A stretch of DNA of 64,000 nt from Plazaster borealis (taxonomy: Eukaryota; Echinodermata; Asteroidea; Forcipulatida; Labidiasteridae): NCBI GenBank assembly GCA_021014325.1, contig CM037467.1, forward strand, positions 12,166,773-12,230,772, given 5' to 3'. The position numbers and the translations under genes are program-made. Below are positions 1 to 11,560 of this stretch, piece after piece (the stretch's first letter is position 1; each line of letters begins with the position of its first letter). The notes under the pieces were generated by a model. That model saw only the letters and a list, made by a program, of their open reading frames with translations. It had not been told where the DNA came from and did no database searches.

Positions 1-37
1 ACAATGCCTAATGGTTCTGTGAATTGTCCACTTTACA

Positions 38-223
38 AACTCCCAGGTCAGAATTGACACAGATCCAGGTCCCATTGAGCTTGACCCATTTCTGGGTCAG
101 TATGACCCGAAATCTGTGTCAAAATGACCTGAAAATGGGTCAAACTGACGCAGAATCTGAGCTAAAATCCCATTTTTCAACCACTTTCCGGGTCAATTCT
201 GACCCGAGAGTTTTTAGAGTGGA
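38..223. repeat. GGGTCA palindromic element, copy 1
   Basis: Dense GGGTCA and TGACCC motifs in alternating orientation, ending in a tail like gagtttttagagtg. It contains a perfect GGGTCAgtaTGACCC at 94-108. Lies in the TRPC intron before the first visible exon. Confidence 0.8.
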
Positions 224-317
224 GTCTCCACACGGTTGTTACCTATACTCCGTTCTTCCTATCAGTCTGCTTCGTATACCGTCTAAAGCCTCATTATGTC
301 TCACTATATACTTTCAG

Positions 318-3300
318 AAGATCGGTAAAGATTTCGTGAATGGGTTCTCATCTAGTGGGATGTTTTCACCTGGTACAACCCCGCTGCAGCTTGCCTCAAG
401 ACTCAATGGCTACGCAATAGTAAAAGTAAGCTCTGAAAAACAACCCATTAAGTCAGTGGACTTTTCAATTCATGTGTTCAGATTCAGTGTCTGCTGAACT
501 TTGTTGATATTTTGACTGACTTAAGGCATTTGTCGTGAGATATTTTCATGATGTCTCCGGAACAACGGGTGTCTTTAGCAATTTTACCAACGACTTGTAA
601 CTCAGAGGATTCCACTAATGATATTGTCATTATATACAAACACTATTTTCAATCCATCTAAGAAACTCAAAGGCTTCGCCAGCTAACATCGTTTAGCCCT
701 TCGTCTCTCTGAGAAGACTTCTTATAGCTTTGTGCACCAAGCATTAGGCCTTCAGGTTTTTGTACATAACAACTTGTTTATCACCAACTCCACCACCAGA
801 TCCTTCTCGATCACGACGCCCGAATGCCGACACTGAACACCGTCATTGCTCGTACAACAGATGACACCTTCGAGAAAGCCTTGGCACAGCTTCACTGGTA
901 CCAGGCCATCACGAGCGAAGCCTACCTGCTCTTGGCCAGCGATGACCCAATGGATGCAGCCTTCTGGCTTGCTGACCAACTGCAGACAATGTCTCACAGC
1001 GTAACACAACTTAAGGTTGTCATTTAACTTTTGGTCAAATTAATACTACTACTACTAATAATAATAAAGCATTTATAAAGCGCTCTTACAAAGCGGTATC
1101 ACAGCGCTTGACAAGCTGAAGAAAAACAAATTAAGAACCGTAAAATCAACATTCGAAAAGGGCCATCTCTGGATAGAGAAAACAAAGTGTATTAATAAAG
1201 GATAGAATTACTGAAAGAAAGATTATAATTCATTTGAACTATGGAGGTACTAGGAAGAAAATAATGAGAGCAAGGTGAGGGAAACCAGAAAGGCAGAAAA
1301 AAAATCATCCGAACAACATCCCCCAAAAAAAAAAAAAAAAAAAAAAGCAGAAGAGGCATGCGGCACAACTTGTTTGCATTTCGGACTTTTGTAATTTGTT
1401 CAATGACCGACCTCCTTAAATAATATTCTCATTGGGTTACGATCTCGTTGGGTTACGACCTATTTGTTTTAAGACTTGATTGGGTTATGACCTCTTTGGG
1501 TTACGACCTTATTGGGTTAATACAACCTTGTTGGGTTACGACCTCACAGTACGACCTCGTATTGGTTATTACGACCTCGTTGGATTACATCCTCATTGGA
1601 CTACGACCTATTTGTTTTATGACCTCGTTGGGTTATAACCTCATTTTGGTTACGACCTCATTACGCTGACCTTGTTCATTCATCCCTCCAAAGGAAGAAT
1701 ATGATGAGCTGAAGGATAACCTAGAGCTGTTCGTCACCAGGCTCCTCGGCTTCGCCCGCAATCTGGATGAAATCGAGGCAGTCCTTGGCGCTCAACGCTT
1801 CGTGACGGACGAGTCCAACATCGAGTGCCGTACAGATCGTGATGCTCTACCGGTCAGACTAACTGAGGCGATCGACTTCGAGTTTAAAAGGGTAAGTCTG
1901 TGCTGTTTTATAATCGGACTTTGATTGTCTTCTGGCAAGAAAGGGTCAAATGCCTCCACAGAGAACCATACCATGTGTTGTCTCGAACCTAAAGGTTCCT
2001 TTTCTCGTACTCGAATCTAGTCACCCCAGTCTCCCTTCGCGGGTCAACACAGAGAAGCACACACATTTCCTAAGCACAAAAAATAAAATAATAATAATAG
2101 CTTGGGCAAAACATGTTACCAACCGAACTACACGTATGTTTGTATTGATTTTCACTCGTTATCCGCAAGTTTTCGCGTAGCAGACAAATTTACTAGGCAT
2201 TTGTTTTCTTTTAAACAGTTTTGTTAAATTTGGCCCAACATCATTTTTTTCCGACCAGACTCGGTTTCGGACCTCGATATTATCTCCTCCCCTTCTACCT
2301 GGAAAAGCATCTGGCACGTCTCAATCTCGTTCTTGTTTCTCGACTTCTCAAGTATGAAACGTAGGTTCTCAGAATTCGTAAATTATGTATAGGTTCGTAA
2401 ACAAAGAATGTTTGTCTTGTTCATCGTAGTTCGTCGCCCATTCCACTTGTCAAGACTACATGCTGTCCCGTTGGTATAGCGGTACCAATAAAACATGGCG
2501 GACCTTGTCCTCGGTCAAAATGGCTGCCGTATCCGGCAGTCTGATGGCCATGTGGCCCATCCTCTGCCTATTCTACATCATCGTGCCTTCTGGAAAAATT
2601 GTTAATTTCATACGAACCCCGTGAGTATGACAGTATGCATTTTTAATTTTTTTGAAAACAATTATGCTCTAAAAAGCACTTATACCTCATTATTTTGTGT
2701 TACTATACGTATGCATGGCGTGAACAAGTATAATGACTTAACATGTTGGTTGTTCCCTTTCACCAGATACGTAAGGTTTCTACTACACACTGGTTCCCGG
2801 CTCTCGTTCATTGTCCTCCTCCTCTCGACCCCAGTGACGTCACTACACGTCATGAAGGTCAAGAACGACAACAATGACGCGGTCATGGTATCATTTCGTA
2901 GATACGAAGAGCTGCGTGTGAATCACGTGGTACCATGGTTCATCTGTGTCTGGATTCTCGGTAAAATTTTGTATTATTTTAAACAAAAGGTCTTTGTATT
3001 AGCATCTGATGTTTTAATCTTTCAAAGAAGGAAGGATCTACCTGCCTTATAGAAATTTCGTGATGGTGCTTTCGAAACCACGGTTTGGGTTTATGGGCTT
3101 GGGCTCAGGCGCTGATGGTTGTTTAGAAAACGCGTGCTTTCCTTACGGGGCTTCTAACGGGCAGACGGAACCCAAGCCGCAGCCTCAGCCCCGCCGTGGT
3201 TTCGAAAGGTTTTGGTTTTGCGTGGAAAACAAACAAACAAATTAACACCACAAATTAACACCACAACAAACAAACAAACAAACAAGCAAACAAACAAACA

Positions 3301-6300
3301 CCAAATGAATACTCAACAAAACATTGAGAAGGCATTTATAAGTATGAAGCGAAAGCAGTAGAATTGCGGCCAGTTTTTTTTAACTAAGATTTGTTATTAT
3401 AATTATTCTAACTATCGTGTTAACATGTCACCCCTCTTCCAATTATTGACAATGATACAACAAACATTTTGCAACTGTGCCTTATTGTACCGCACTGAAA
3501 CTTGTACAATTTAAAGCGCCTGTCACACGAGGCACAGGCAACTTTGAAGCAATCAACCAAAGCGCTCTGCTTGCAAAAGAAATACGTCAGTTTTGTGTGT
3601 GAATTGTACGTAACATACAAATTATGTTAAATTGAATGTGTGTATAAATTGCATTTTTACTGGTTCCTCGTCATTTACCTCATGTGGCACGGCACTCATT
3701 ATTTTGTATGCTGTTTGTTTTAATTATTAGGCATGACGCTGTGGGAGGCGAAGCAGGTTTGGCGATGTGGCATCTTTAACTACTGCACCGCCGCCAGAAA
3801 CTGGCTAGTCTATTTTCAACTCGTCTTCTACTGGATCTATATCACGCTCAGCATTGTTTCATTCGTCAAGGTATTCTAGTATAAGCGATGAGAAATGGTG
3901 GTGGGAGCGGGTACTGTGAAAGTCTTTGTAAGGGTCTGATTTGGCCCAATTGCATAGATCTGCTTAGCAGATTGCTTGACAAATTGAAGTGCTTAGCGAA
4001 AATTATGCAGCGACCCAGTCACAAGACTATCGTATATTGGGTTGTTAACCTGTATTTGCTATTAGCAAAATGTATCATTCTGTGTTTAGCAAGCTTGTAT
4101 ACCCGACACTTCTATTCGACCCTGGTGTAGCACGTACGCGCCTTTCGATAATGGGGGACTTTCAGGGACGCTAGGTGGCAGCAGACTTCAGGTAATTTTT
4201 CTCGAAATAATGTGGACATATTCCGATCAACCAAAACCCTGCAGCGAGGCGGGAACGGTTTGGTTGCAACGCCCCTGTGGTTCCTTGCTGCAGCACGTGC
4301 CGGCAATTGTTTCCGTAGGTTAAGAGGATTTGTTTTTGCATTTTTCAATAATGTTGTTAAATCTAAGTGTGTTAGTGGTGTTTGAAGCTTTGCATGGTGT
4401 TGAAAGTAAGAAGTAACTATAAATAGTAGTAAACTTGCGGGTACAACCATGTGTAAAATCTCTTTTGGGAGGAGTGTTGGCTCTGAAAAGAGCCGGTTTG
4501 GTCTCGACGTTTCGAACAGTATACTCTGCTCGTCTTCAAGTGTATTGTTTACATGTGCAGGTATTGCCTGGGTTAATTTAGGCTGATTTGTTCGCTCAAG
4601 TAATCACCGGTTTTATACCTGGTTTTATCTACCATTGACAATTATTGACATCCCGATTTCGTACACAAAGGATGCTGTCAGAGTTTTGTTCTGCCCCTTT
4701 CTAACCAAATCACTGACCCCTGTTGATTGACACCCCCTGTAGGACGTGTGGCTTGGTCCAGCTTAGGATATCATGGCAAATGAGCTGACCAGTGTGTACG
4801 ATGTGGTTAAGACAATGGAAATATTAAAATATTTCAGCATGTGCTGACAGCGGCCCTAACTGCAGGGTTTTAAACAATGGAGAATTACCTTATGTCTGCT
4901 ACTAACCGTCGCAAAATTTCTCAGATAACCGAGTATCACCACTTGTTTACCTTTTTACTTTGCAGATCAACAGCGCAATGCAAGGCCTGCAGTCGGCCCT
5001 TTCCAAGGCAGACAACACAACCGGTTCTGTTCAAGACAAGCCCCCGTGTGTCGTTTCGCAAAAGTGGGTAACCATGACTAGACACACTCTAAACAACATA
5101 ATGCGAAAATGAGATACAAGTTTAATCTAGATACAGTCTAAACACTTCGGGTCAGAACTGACCCACTCCGAGTCCAAGGGGGGCTTAATCCATTCATGAG
5201 TCATCAGGCTGACCCGAAAACTGGTTCAAAAATAGGATTTTAAACTTGGATTCTGCGTCAGTTTGACCCATTTCTGGGTAATTTTGACACAGATTCAGTG
5301 TCATGCTGACCCAGAAAAGAGTCAGGCCCCACAGGGGATCCGGAATTCGAATCAATTCTGACCCAGGAGTTTTGACAGTGTAGAAGTTAGTAAAATATGT
5401 AAATCCAGACATATTGTATTCACCAGGCTTGTGCTCAACGCCCAACTACCAACGAGCTGCCTGATCGAGAAAGGCACAATACCAGGTGCAGCTCCCATGT
5501 CGTCGGACACCGTGGACACCACGATGTGGTCCCCGTACGACCCCATCTTCATCGCCGAGGCCGCCTTCGCCGTGGCCAGCGTGCTGACTCAGCTCAGTCT
5601 CCTCGACTCGATGGTGGTCATGAACTTCGTCGGTCCACTGCAGATTTCACTATGCGGCATGTTTCACGACACCGTCAAGTTCATCCTACTCTTCATCATC
5701 GTGTGGACGGCGTTCTCTCTTGGGCTGACGCACGTCTACCGAACATTTGAGATGATCAGACAGGAGGCGTGTAGTGAGAACTGCGAGGCTGGCGCGTTTG
5801 GAAGGTAAGGTTAGAGGCAGTAGTACTGGTATTATAATAAGATTATGATTTACTTTAATTTTCAAGTCATTTTCAAACATTATCCACCCATGCAAACAAT
5901 TACACCCAAATAAACACACAGCTCTGTGCTACGTACACTCTATATATGGACATTCCTTTGTTCTGTTTAAAGAAAATTCACATTCTTCAACACTGAAAAC
6001 AAGTGTTTCAAGTCCCTGCACTGTGTGGACCTCTTTTGTTTTTTTTAGGTCCACACCTCGTATATGTAACGCTTGGAAAACTTCAGTTTCACTCTAAAAA
6101 CTCCCGGGTCAGAATGACCCGGATTTTGTTTCCTACGAACTTTTTGGCGAACTGTGTACAAACTTTATTTGATAGCGCCCTCTTTTGATTTATCCTCCTC
6201 CAGCCCATGGTAATTTCCCGTGTGGGGACAAAAATATCCCGGGTCCCATGGGTGCCTGACCCATTTCAAGTCAGTTTGACCCAGATTCAGTGTCAAAATG

Positions 6301-9300
6301 ACCCAGAAGGGGTCAAACTGACTCAGAATCCGAGTTGAAATCCCCATTTTTTAAAATCAGTTTCTGGGTCAACCTGACCCAGAAATGGATCAGTCCACCT
6401 TGGCACCCGGAATCCGGGTCAATTCTGACCCGGTAGTTTATAAAAACACTTTTTAAACAATTTGTTTTAACCATCCACGAGCAAATTAACTCAAGACTAT
6501 TCTGCTTCTTCCTAAGGATTGCCTGGAGCAAAAAAAGAAGAAGCCTTTTCTTATAAAGTGTTCCTCATTTTTTCCGTATAGTTTTTACCAGTCGATGATA
6601 ACCCTCTTCTGGTCCCTCTTCGATCTCATGGATCTTGATAACCTTAAGATCGACCCAACGCTGAGGTTCACCGAGGCCGTTGGGACAATCATGTATGTGT
6701 GCTTCTCCGTCGTGGGCGTGGTTGTCCTGGTGAACGCCCTCATTGCAATGATGAGCAACACGTACACTCGTGTGGAGGTAATGGTAATGTCTTCTCATCG
6801 GAGGCAAAGTTGTCGGGAACTTTAACAAAACTTGTCATGCTAAACTGTTACTGCTAATAACAATTAGTAAAGTAACTACAGAACAAGGCAGCATGATAAT
6901 GGTGATATTTCTTCTTTCAATAAACCAGATTATGAGGTCCAATTATTATAAAGCACTAAAAGCACAGAATAAGCACCAAAAGCATTTTTAACATAGAATA
7001 AACAACACATTATAAACACGGTTGACCTACCCCCTTTCCCCCAAAAAGAAAAAAAAAGATAACAAGGAGGAATTTGAGTGCAGCGCTTCATTGAAACAAA
7101 AAAATGTTGTCCTGATTTTAGGAAAACTCTGACGTGGAATGGAAAGTTGCAAGAACTCGGCTCATCACAGATTACCTTTCAGAGAGTTTGACCATCCCGC
7201 CCCCTTTCAACATTATACCGTCATCCAGAGGACTGAGGAAACTCTACCGACGGTTTGTGGCGATCTTCGTTAGGACGCCACGATTACATCGTGTAAGTTT
7301 AGGCTCCACGGTGTCGTGTTGGTTCCACTCATAGAGACAGTATACAGTGGGTACTTTCTCTATGGTGCCGCATTCAATTTTGGCTTTTAAACTCTGAAAA
7401 CTTCAGGGGTCAGAATTTATGACTTTTACCCGGGTCTAGGACCTGACCCTTTTGTGGGTCAGTGATGACCCAGAATCTGTCGTTAAATGATCAAGAAATG
7501 GGTCAAACTGACACAGAATCCGAGTTAAGAAAACATTTTTAAACAGTTTCCGGGGGCCGGATTTTTTTCCTACGAACGTTTTGTCCCCATACGGGAAACA
7601 ATATTAACATGGGCTGGAGGAGGATGGTTCAAAAGAGGGCGCTATCAAAAGATGTTTGTACACAGTTCGGCGTTATGGGGGACAAAAAGATCGTAGGGGA
7701 AAACAATCTCGCTTCCGGGTCAGGCTGACCCGGAAATGGGTCAAGCTCCTTGGGACCAAGAATTCGGGTCAATTCTGACCCAGAAATTTAATAATAATAA
7801 TAACCCGTTTTATATAGCGATTTTCACTCCCGAAGGGCGTCTCAAAGCGCTTCTTAACATTATTACCCCTGGTCACTGGGCCATTTACATTTCATTAAAC
7901 CATCTCAGCTCCCTGGGGAGTATACAGCCTGTGTAACAAATATGCGCTACTAAGCTAAATCAATCACAAGAACCATCTCTGCCCTCACAGGTACCCATTT
8001 ACCCCTGGGTGGAGAGAAGCAATTATAGTTAAGTGTCTTGCTCAGGGACACAGGTAGTGTCACAACCGGGACTCGAACCCACACTCTGCTGAACAGAAAC
8101 ACCAGAGCTTGAGTTCGGTGCTCTTATCCGCTCGGCCACGACACCCCAGTTTTAGGGGGTATTGTTTTACCATGCAACCACTGTACTCAAAAATAACTAA
8201 CTAACCACTTTTAATAATTGAAAAATGACCTAAATTTTTATTTATAACATCCACAGCTACGAAGATCGGATGCGGCTAAAAACTTCCAGCACGCTGATTA
8301 CAAGGTAACTGAACAAAACAATTTTTATTAAGCATTTTTAGTTTTTTAGTTTTTTCGAAATCGAGGCATTGGCTTCATAGCTGGCTCTCCGTCTGTTTTA
8401 TTGATGATGCCTAAAAGATTGACCTATGGAACTCGAGACGACCGAAGCTGGAGTCCAATTAGGCGTGGCTTCGAAAAGGCTCCAAAGTCGATTGTCAAAT
8501 CGTAGCAGCAGGGTTTCCCGACTAAGGAACTTTGACCTTGTTGTGGAAATGTAGATTTTGATCAAGGCGAAAACAACCGTTTTCAAGTATACTGAGGGTA
8601 CGCTTCTCTGCTCGTAAATGCGTGTGACGATCATTATAAAAAAATTAAAACAAGTTTGTTTTGTTTTTCAAAAAAATGCTGTTATGGACAAACGGTATAA
8701 GATATTATTCTTCTGATCCTATGCCACGAATTCTCTTTGACTGTTATGCAGCACATCGTGAAGAAGCTGGTTCAGAGATTCTTGTGGCAGGAGAAGATGA
8801 TGAGAGCCCGTCAGAAACACAGAGACAAACTGCAAACAGATGTCCTTGTTAGAGAAGCTGTGCAGATGGTCAGGTAGCTAGACCCCTAAAATATACCTGT
8901 TCGCCGTTATTATAATAATTGGCAAACTGCCCCACATTTAGGGACCATCCTCCAGGCCATGCGGTTACGGCTACGGATGCGACTGTTGCTAAGGGTGTTG
9001 CTAAGGACTTCCTCTTCTATACGATCCATTGGTAGCCGTAGCCGTAGCCGTAGCCGTAGCCGTAGCCGTAATCGCCACTTTGACCACGGAGGACAAAGTA
9101 CTCGACTCAGTGGCCACTAGGACCATTGTAGAAGAGACCTTGTAATTGTTAAGAAAATAAAATACAATACTGATCGACTTGGTGATAATAGTTTATTATA
9201 GATTTTATATTCAATAATTATTTCGAGGGTGTGACCACAAACTCAGATCAAAGTTGGTTTAACTTCTAAAAGAATACACAAATATTATTATCTTTCCCGT

Positions 9301-9465
9301 CATTTTTTCAGATCGGGTTCTAAGCGAAAGAGTATACTCCGGAACACCTTTAGCAACACGAGCCGTGGGGACCCGTACCTACGACGATTTCACCGCCAAC
9401 TGTCCAACAGTGAACTAATTCGTGAATCCAGCCAAGAGACTGATGAGATGGAAGCCTGTTTTTAA
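318..9465 (+). CDS. TRPC-type cation channel, 3' thirteen exons (5' end outside window)
   Basis: Plasma-membrane non-selective, usually calcium-permeable channel of the canonical TRP family. Exons: 318-425, 800-1015, 1694-1891, 2430-2620, 2767-2960, 3731-3870, 4966-5063, 5427-5804, 6582-6777, 7122-7292, 8257-8304, 8752-8873, 9312-9465 (TAA). All junctions are GT-AG, phases agree, and the total is 2214 nt (737 codons plus stop). Numbering from the first visible residue: end of the ankyrin region (TPLQLA), TRP_2-type linker (about 37-174), first membrane segments (about 200-350), the family motif GPLQISL (451-457), pore helix LFWSLFDLMDL (516-526), and the TRP-box region EWKVAR (579-584) followed by PPPFNIIPS. 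A basic C-terminal tail (RRFVAIF, then KRKS) ends in EACF. There is no enzyme domain. The TRPC assignment rests on the linker, GPLQISL, LFW and EWKxAR; the exact subfamily is not resolved. The gene starts upstream of the window, since exon 318-425 opens in phase 0 inside the ankyrin region. Confidence 0.93.
1432..1670. repeat. minisatellite, unit about 16 bases
   Basis: Degenerate tandem units of the type TTGGGTTACGACCTCG, about a dozen copies, in the TRPC intron just before exon 1694-1891. Confidence 0.8.
3069..3208. repeat. hexamer-armed foldback, copy in TRPC intron 5
   Basis: Perfect 15-base ends CTTTCGAAACCACGG and CCGTGGTTTCGAAAG, followed inward by degenerate GGCTTG/CAAGCC-type hexamers. 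Confidence 0.75.
5140..5385. repeat. GGGTCA palindromic element, copy 2
   Basis: Same family as 38-223, in the TRPC intron just before exon 5427-5804. It begins cgggtcagaactgaccc and ends near ctgacccaggagttttgacagtg. Confidence 0.8.
6092..6436. repeat. GGGTCA palindromic element, copy 3, with nested insertion
   Basis: Same family, with perfect IR3 palindromes at 6106-6120 and 6366-6380. It is interrupted at about 6129-6230 by a second sequence containing tagcgccctcttttga, which recurs inverted in copy 4. Confidence 0.75.
7386..7790. repeat. GGGTCA palindromic element, copy 4, with nested insertion
   Basis: Same family, with a perfect IR3 palindrome at 7717-7731. The interior (about 7565-7707) holds the nested sequence seen in copy 3, in opposite orientation (caaaagagggcgctatca). 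It abuts a SINE at 7788. Confidence 0.75.
7788..8146 (-). mobile_element. tRNA-derived SINE, copy 1
   Basis: On the minus strand the head reads GTGTCGTGGCCGAGCGGATA (A-box region) and GGTTCGAGTCC (B-box), like a class II tRNA. It runs to a tail with gcgctatataaaacggg and (TTA)n. Confidence 0.8.
8937..9110. repeat. hexamer foldback with expanded (GTAGCC)n arm
   Basis: The left arm holds ggttacggctacgg. The right arm is a tandem run of gtagcc (about 9030-9070). It lies in the TRPC intron before the last exon. Related foldbacks lie at 30820-30955 and about 29388-29480. Confidence 0.7.
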
Positions 9466-10496
9466 TAACAATAATAATATCGATTGTTGACCCCAAACTA
9501 GGTTTTATGATACATACAATAATCTCTTTGTTTCCACAAAACAAACGTATTTTCTTGTCTGTTAACGTCGGGGTTGGGGAAGCGGGCGCCCTTTACCGAT
9601 GGTGAGTTATTGATTGGGTCTATAGACGATGTGACCTCTGACGTCATTCGAAAATCATAACATGATGCGCGCGCATGTCGCCGGGCAAAACCTTTGTGTA
9701 CTGACAGCCAGCTATAAAGGACACGCAATGTTACCATGAGTACGCGTCTTCTTGCCCGGCGGAAACATGACTTTTGTCAACAGAGGGCGGTTTGAATGTA
9801 AACAGAGGTCACATCGTCTATACAGACGAGACGTGTAGGGCCTATAGATACAGCCAGGTGATTCTCACAGAGTGTTTGTATACTATAGACCTTTCTATTG
9901 CAACGTCACAGCCCAAGTTTTTACCAACCAAGGGAAAACAACGGGAAGCCATTAGTGCAAAGCAAAAACAGATACAACAGTTTGTAACAATGTGTTGAAT
10001 TTGTTGGAAACAAATAAAGCTACCACTCATGGGATGTGTTTTTTCAATTGAAAGTTTGCAGAAAATGTTGATTTTTGTTCACAACATCTGGTAACACGAT
10101 TGATTGTTTTGCTAACATTCGGCCCGTCCATGCCAAACAGAGTTGTTTGTTTATAAACAATAGGAATGGTCTATAGACCTTTCTATTGTTTATAAACGTT
10201 GGCCACCATTTTGTATATGGAAGGCCTTGATGTAGCCTACCTAAAACTTCATAGACTGGATTGGCAAAAATTTGCCCTTTCAGCAAAATATTGCAACTTT
10301 TTACGAAGTATAATTTCACACTTTCCTTGGATAGTAACTTTTATTTATCAGAAAATAATGGGTATTTATTTGATAGCGTTATTGGCCACCTGTGGTATTT
10401 TTGCAGTGAAGGCCGCCCGTATTTTTGCCAGCTGGCAAAACTCGCGTGAAGTTGCAAAAGAAAGGTCTTTGTCGTGTTTTAAAAATATTAATTGCA

Positions 10497-11140
10497 TTTA
10501 AAGGGACACACCGGCTGAATTGGGCTATTTGGGCTACAAAATAGACTAAAATAATACTTCAACGGTCTTCCGGGAATGAAGAAGAACAGTCCATAAAAAA
10601 AATCATCAAATTTAGCCGTTTTTGAGCATTTTTAAACAAAACGAAGGTCGCGTGATAGTTCGAACCACAAACTGGTTCAAATAATCACGTGACCTTCCGA
10701 GTTAGTTTTACTTCCAGCCGTTTAAAAGTAACTTACCAAACCAAATTTAAATCTTTTTTTACACAAATAAGCCTTGGTGACATATCCCGTCAGCCGGCGC
10801 TACATCCCGTGGGGCCAGAGAGAGCGTTGAAACCTAGAGGCATGAACTCCTCAGCTTGCCAATAGCCGTGGCTTCGGAGCCTGTCTGGGGGGTTGGGAGC
10901 CAGACCATAATCACGTTTGGTTCCAACGGGGTTTTAGGCAGTGCCCGTGTTGGATTCACTGCGCTGCACACACTCGGCTGGAAAAGCGTATACGCTGACC
11001 TTTGACCGCGTTTCGTTTTTTCACCATTTTTCGTTAATTGCGTGCTAATTTTATGATTTTTTTTTTAAAACATCAAATTATCTATAGTTTGTGACTCTGC
11101 TTCACTAAATTACGTAAATGGTGGGCCGGTGTGCCCCTTT
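10497..11140. mobile_element. TTAA element of about 640 bp with GGACACACCGGC ends
   Basis: Left end TTTAAAGGGACACACCGGC and right end GCCGGTGTGCCCCTTTAA are inverted copies with one mismatch and TTAA flanks. The interior includes the inverted pair tcgcgtgatagttcgaacc and tggttcaaataatcacgtga. No ORF of note. Confidence 0.7.
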
Positions 11141-11339
11141 AACTTTGGTGCCCAAAGACACATAGAACTTATACGATGCAATGTCATGGTTTAAACTTTA
11201 AAGTGCAATAAAAATGACTTCATTTTGGTATGATTGAGTCTCTTGATTATTATTATTAATGGTAGATTAATTCCCATCAAGTGGTGTTTGAAGCTTTGCA
11301 TGGTGTGGACAAATAAGGAGTAATTATAATAAATAAATA

Positions 11340-11560
11340 AATCGTAAACTTGCGGGTACCATTTGTAAAATTTCTTTTGCAGGAGTGTTGGCTCTGAAAA
11401 GAGCTGATGTGGTCTCGACGTTTCGAACAGTATACTCTGCTCGTGTACTTCTCCTGAAGACGAGCAGAGTATACTGTTCGAAACGTCGAGACCACACCGG
11501 CTCTTTTCAGAGCCAACACTCCTCAAAAAGAGATTTTACACATGGTACCCGCAAGTTTAC
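11340..11560. repeat. large foldback with about 100-base arms
   Basis: Left arm (to about 11445) and right arm (from about 11459) are near-perfect inverted copies containing tggctctgaaaagagc, ctcgacgtttcgaacag and tatactctgctcgt, around a spacer of about 14 bases. Single-arm relatives occur at 4436-4560, 16605-16705 and 38905-39010. Confidence 0.8.

Noticed and set aside
5526..5750. Alternative plus-strand ORF overlapping TRPC exon 5427-5804
   Set aside because: It is the out-of-frame shadow of the conserved TRPC frame, reached only if the second tandem donor at 5068 is used.
10199..10501. 100-codon plus-strand ORF with a hydrophobic segment
   Set aside because: It lies in repeat-like sequence (the motif tagacctttctattg recurs at 9885 and 10170), and no splice signals or homology were recognised.
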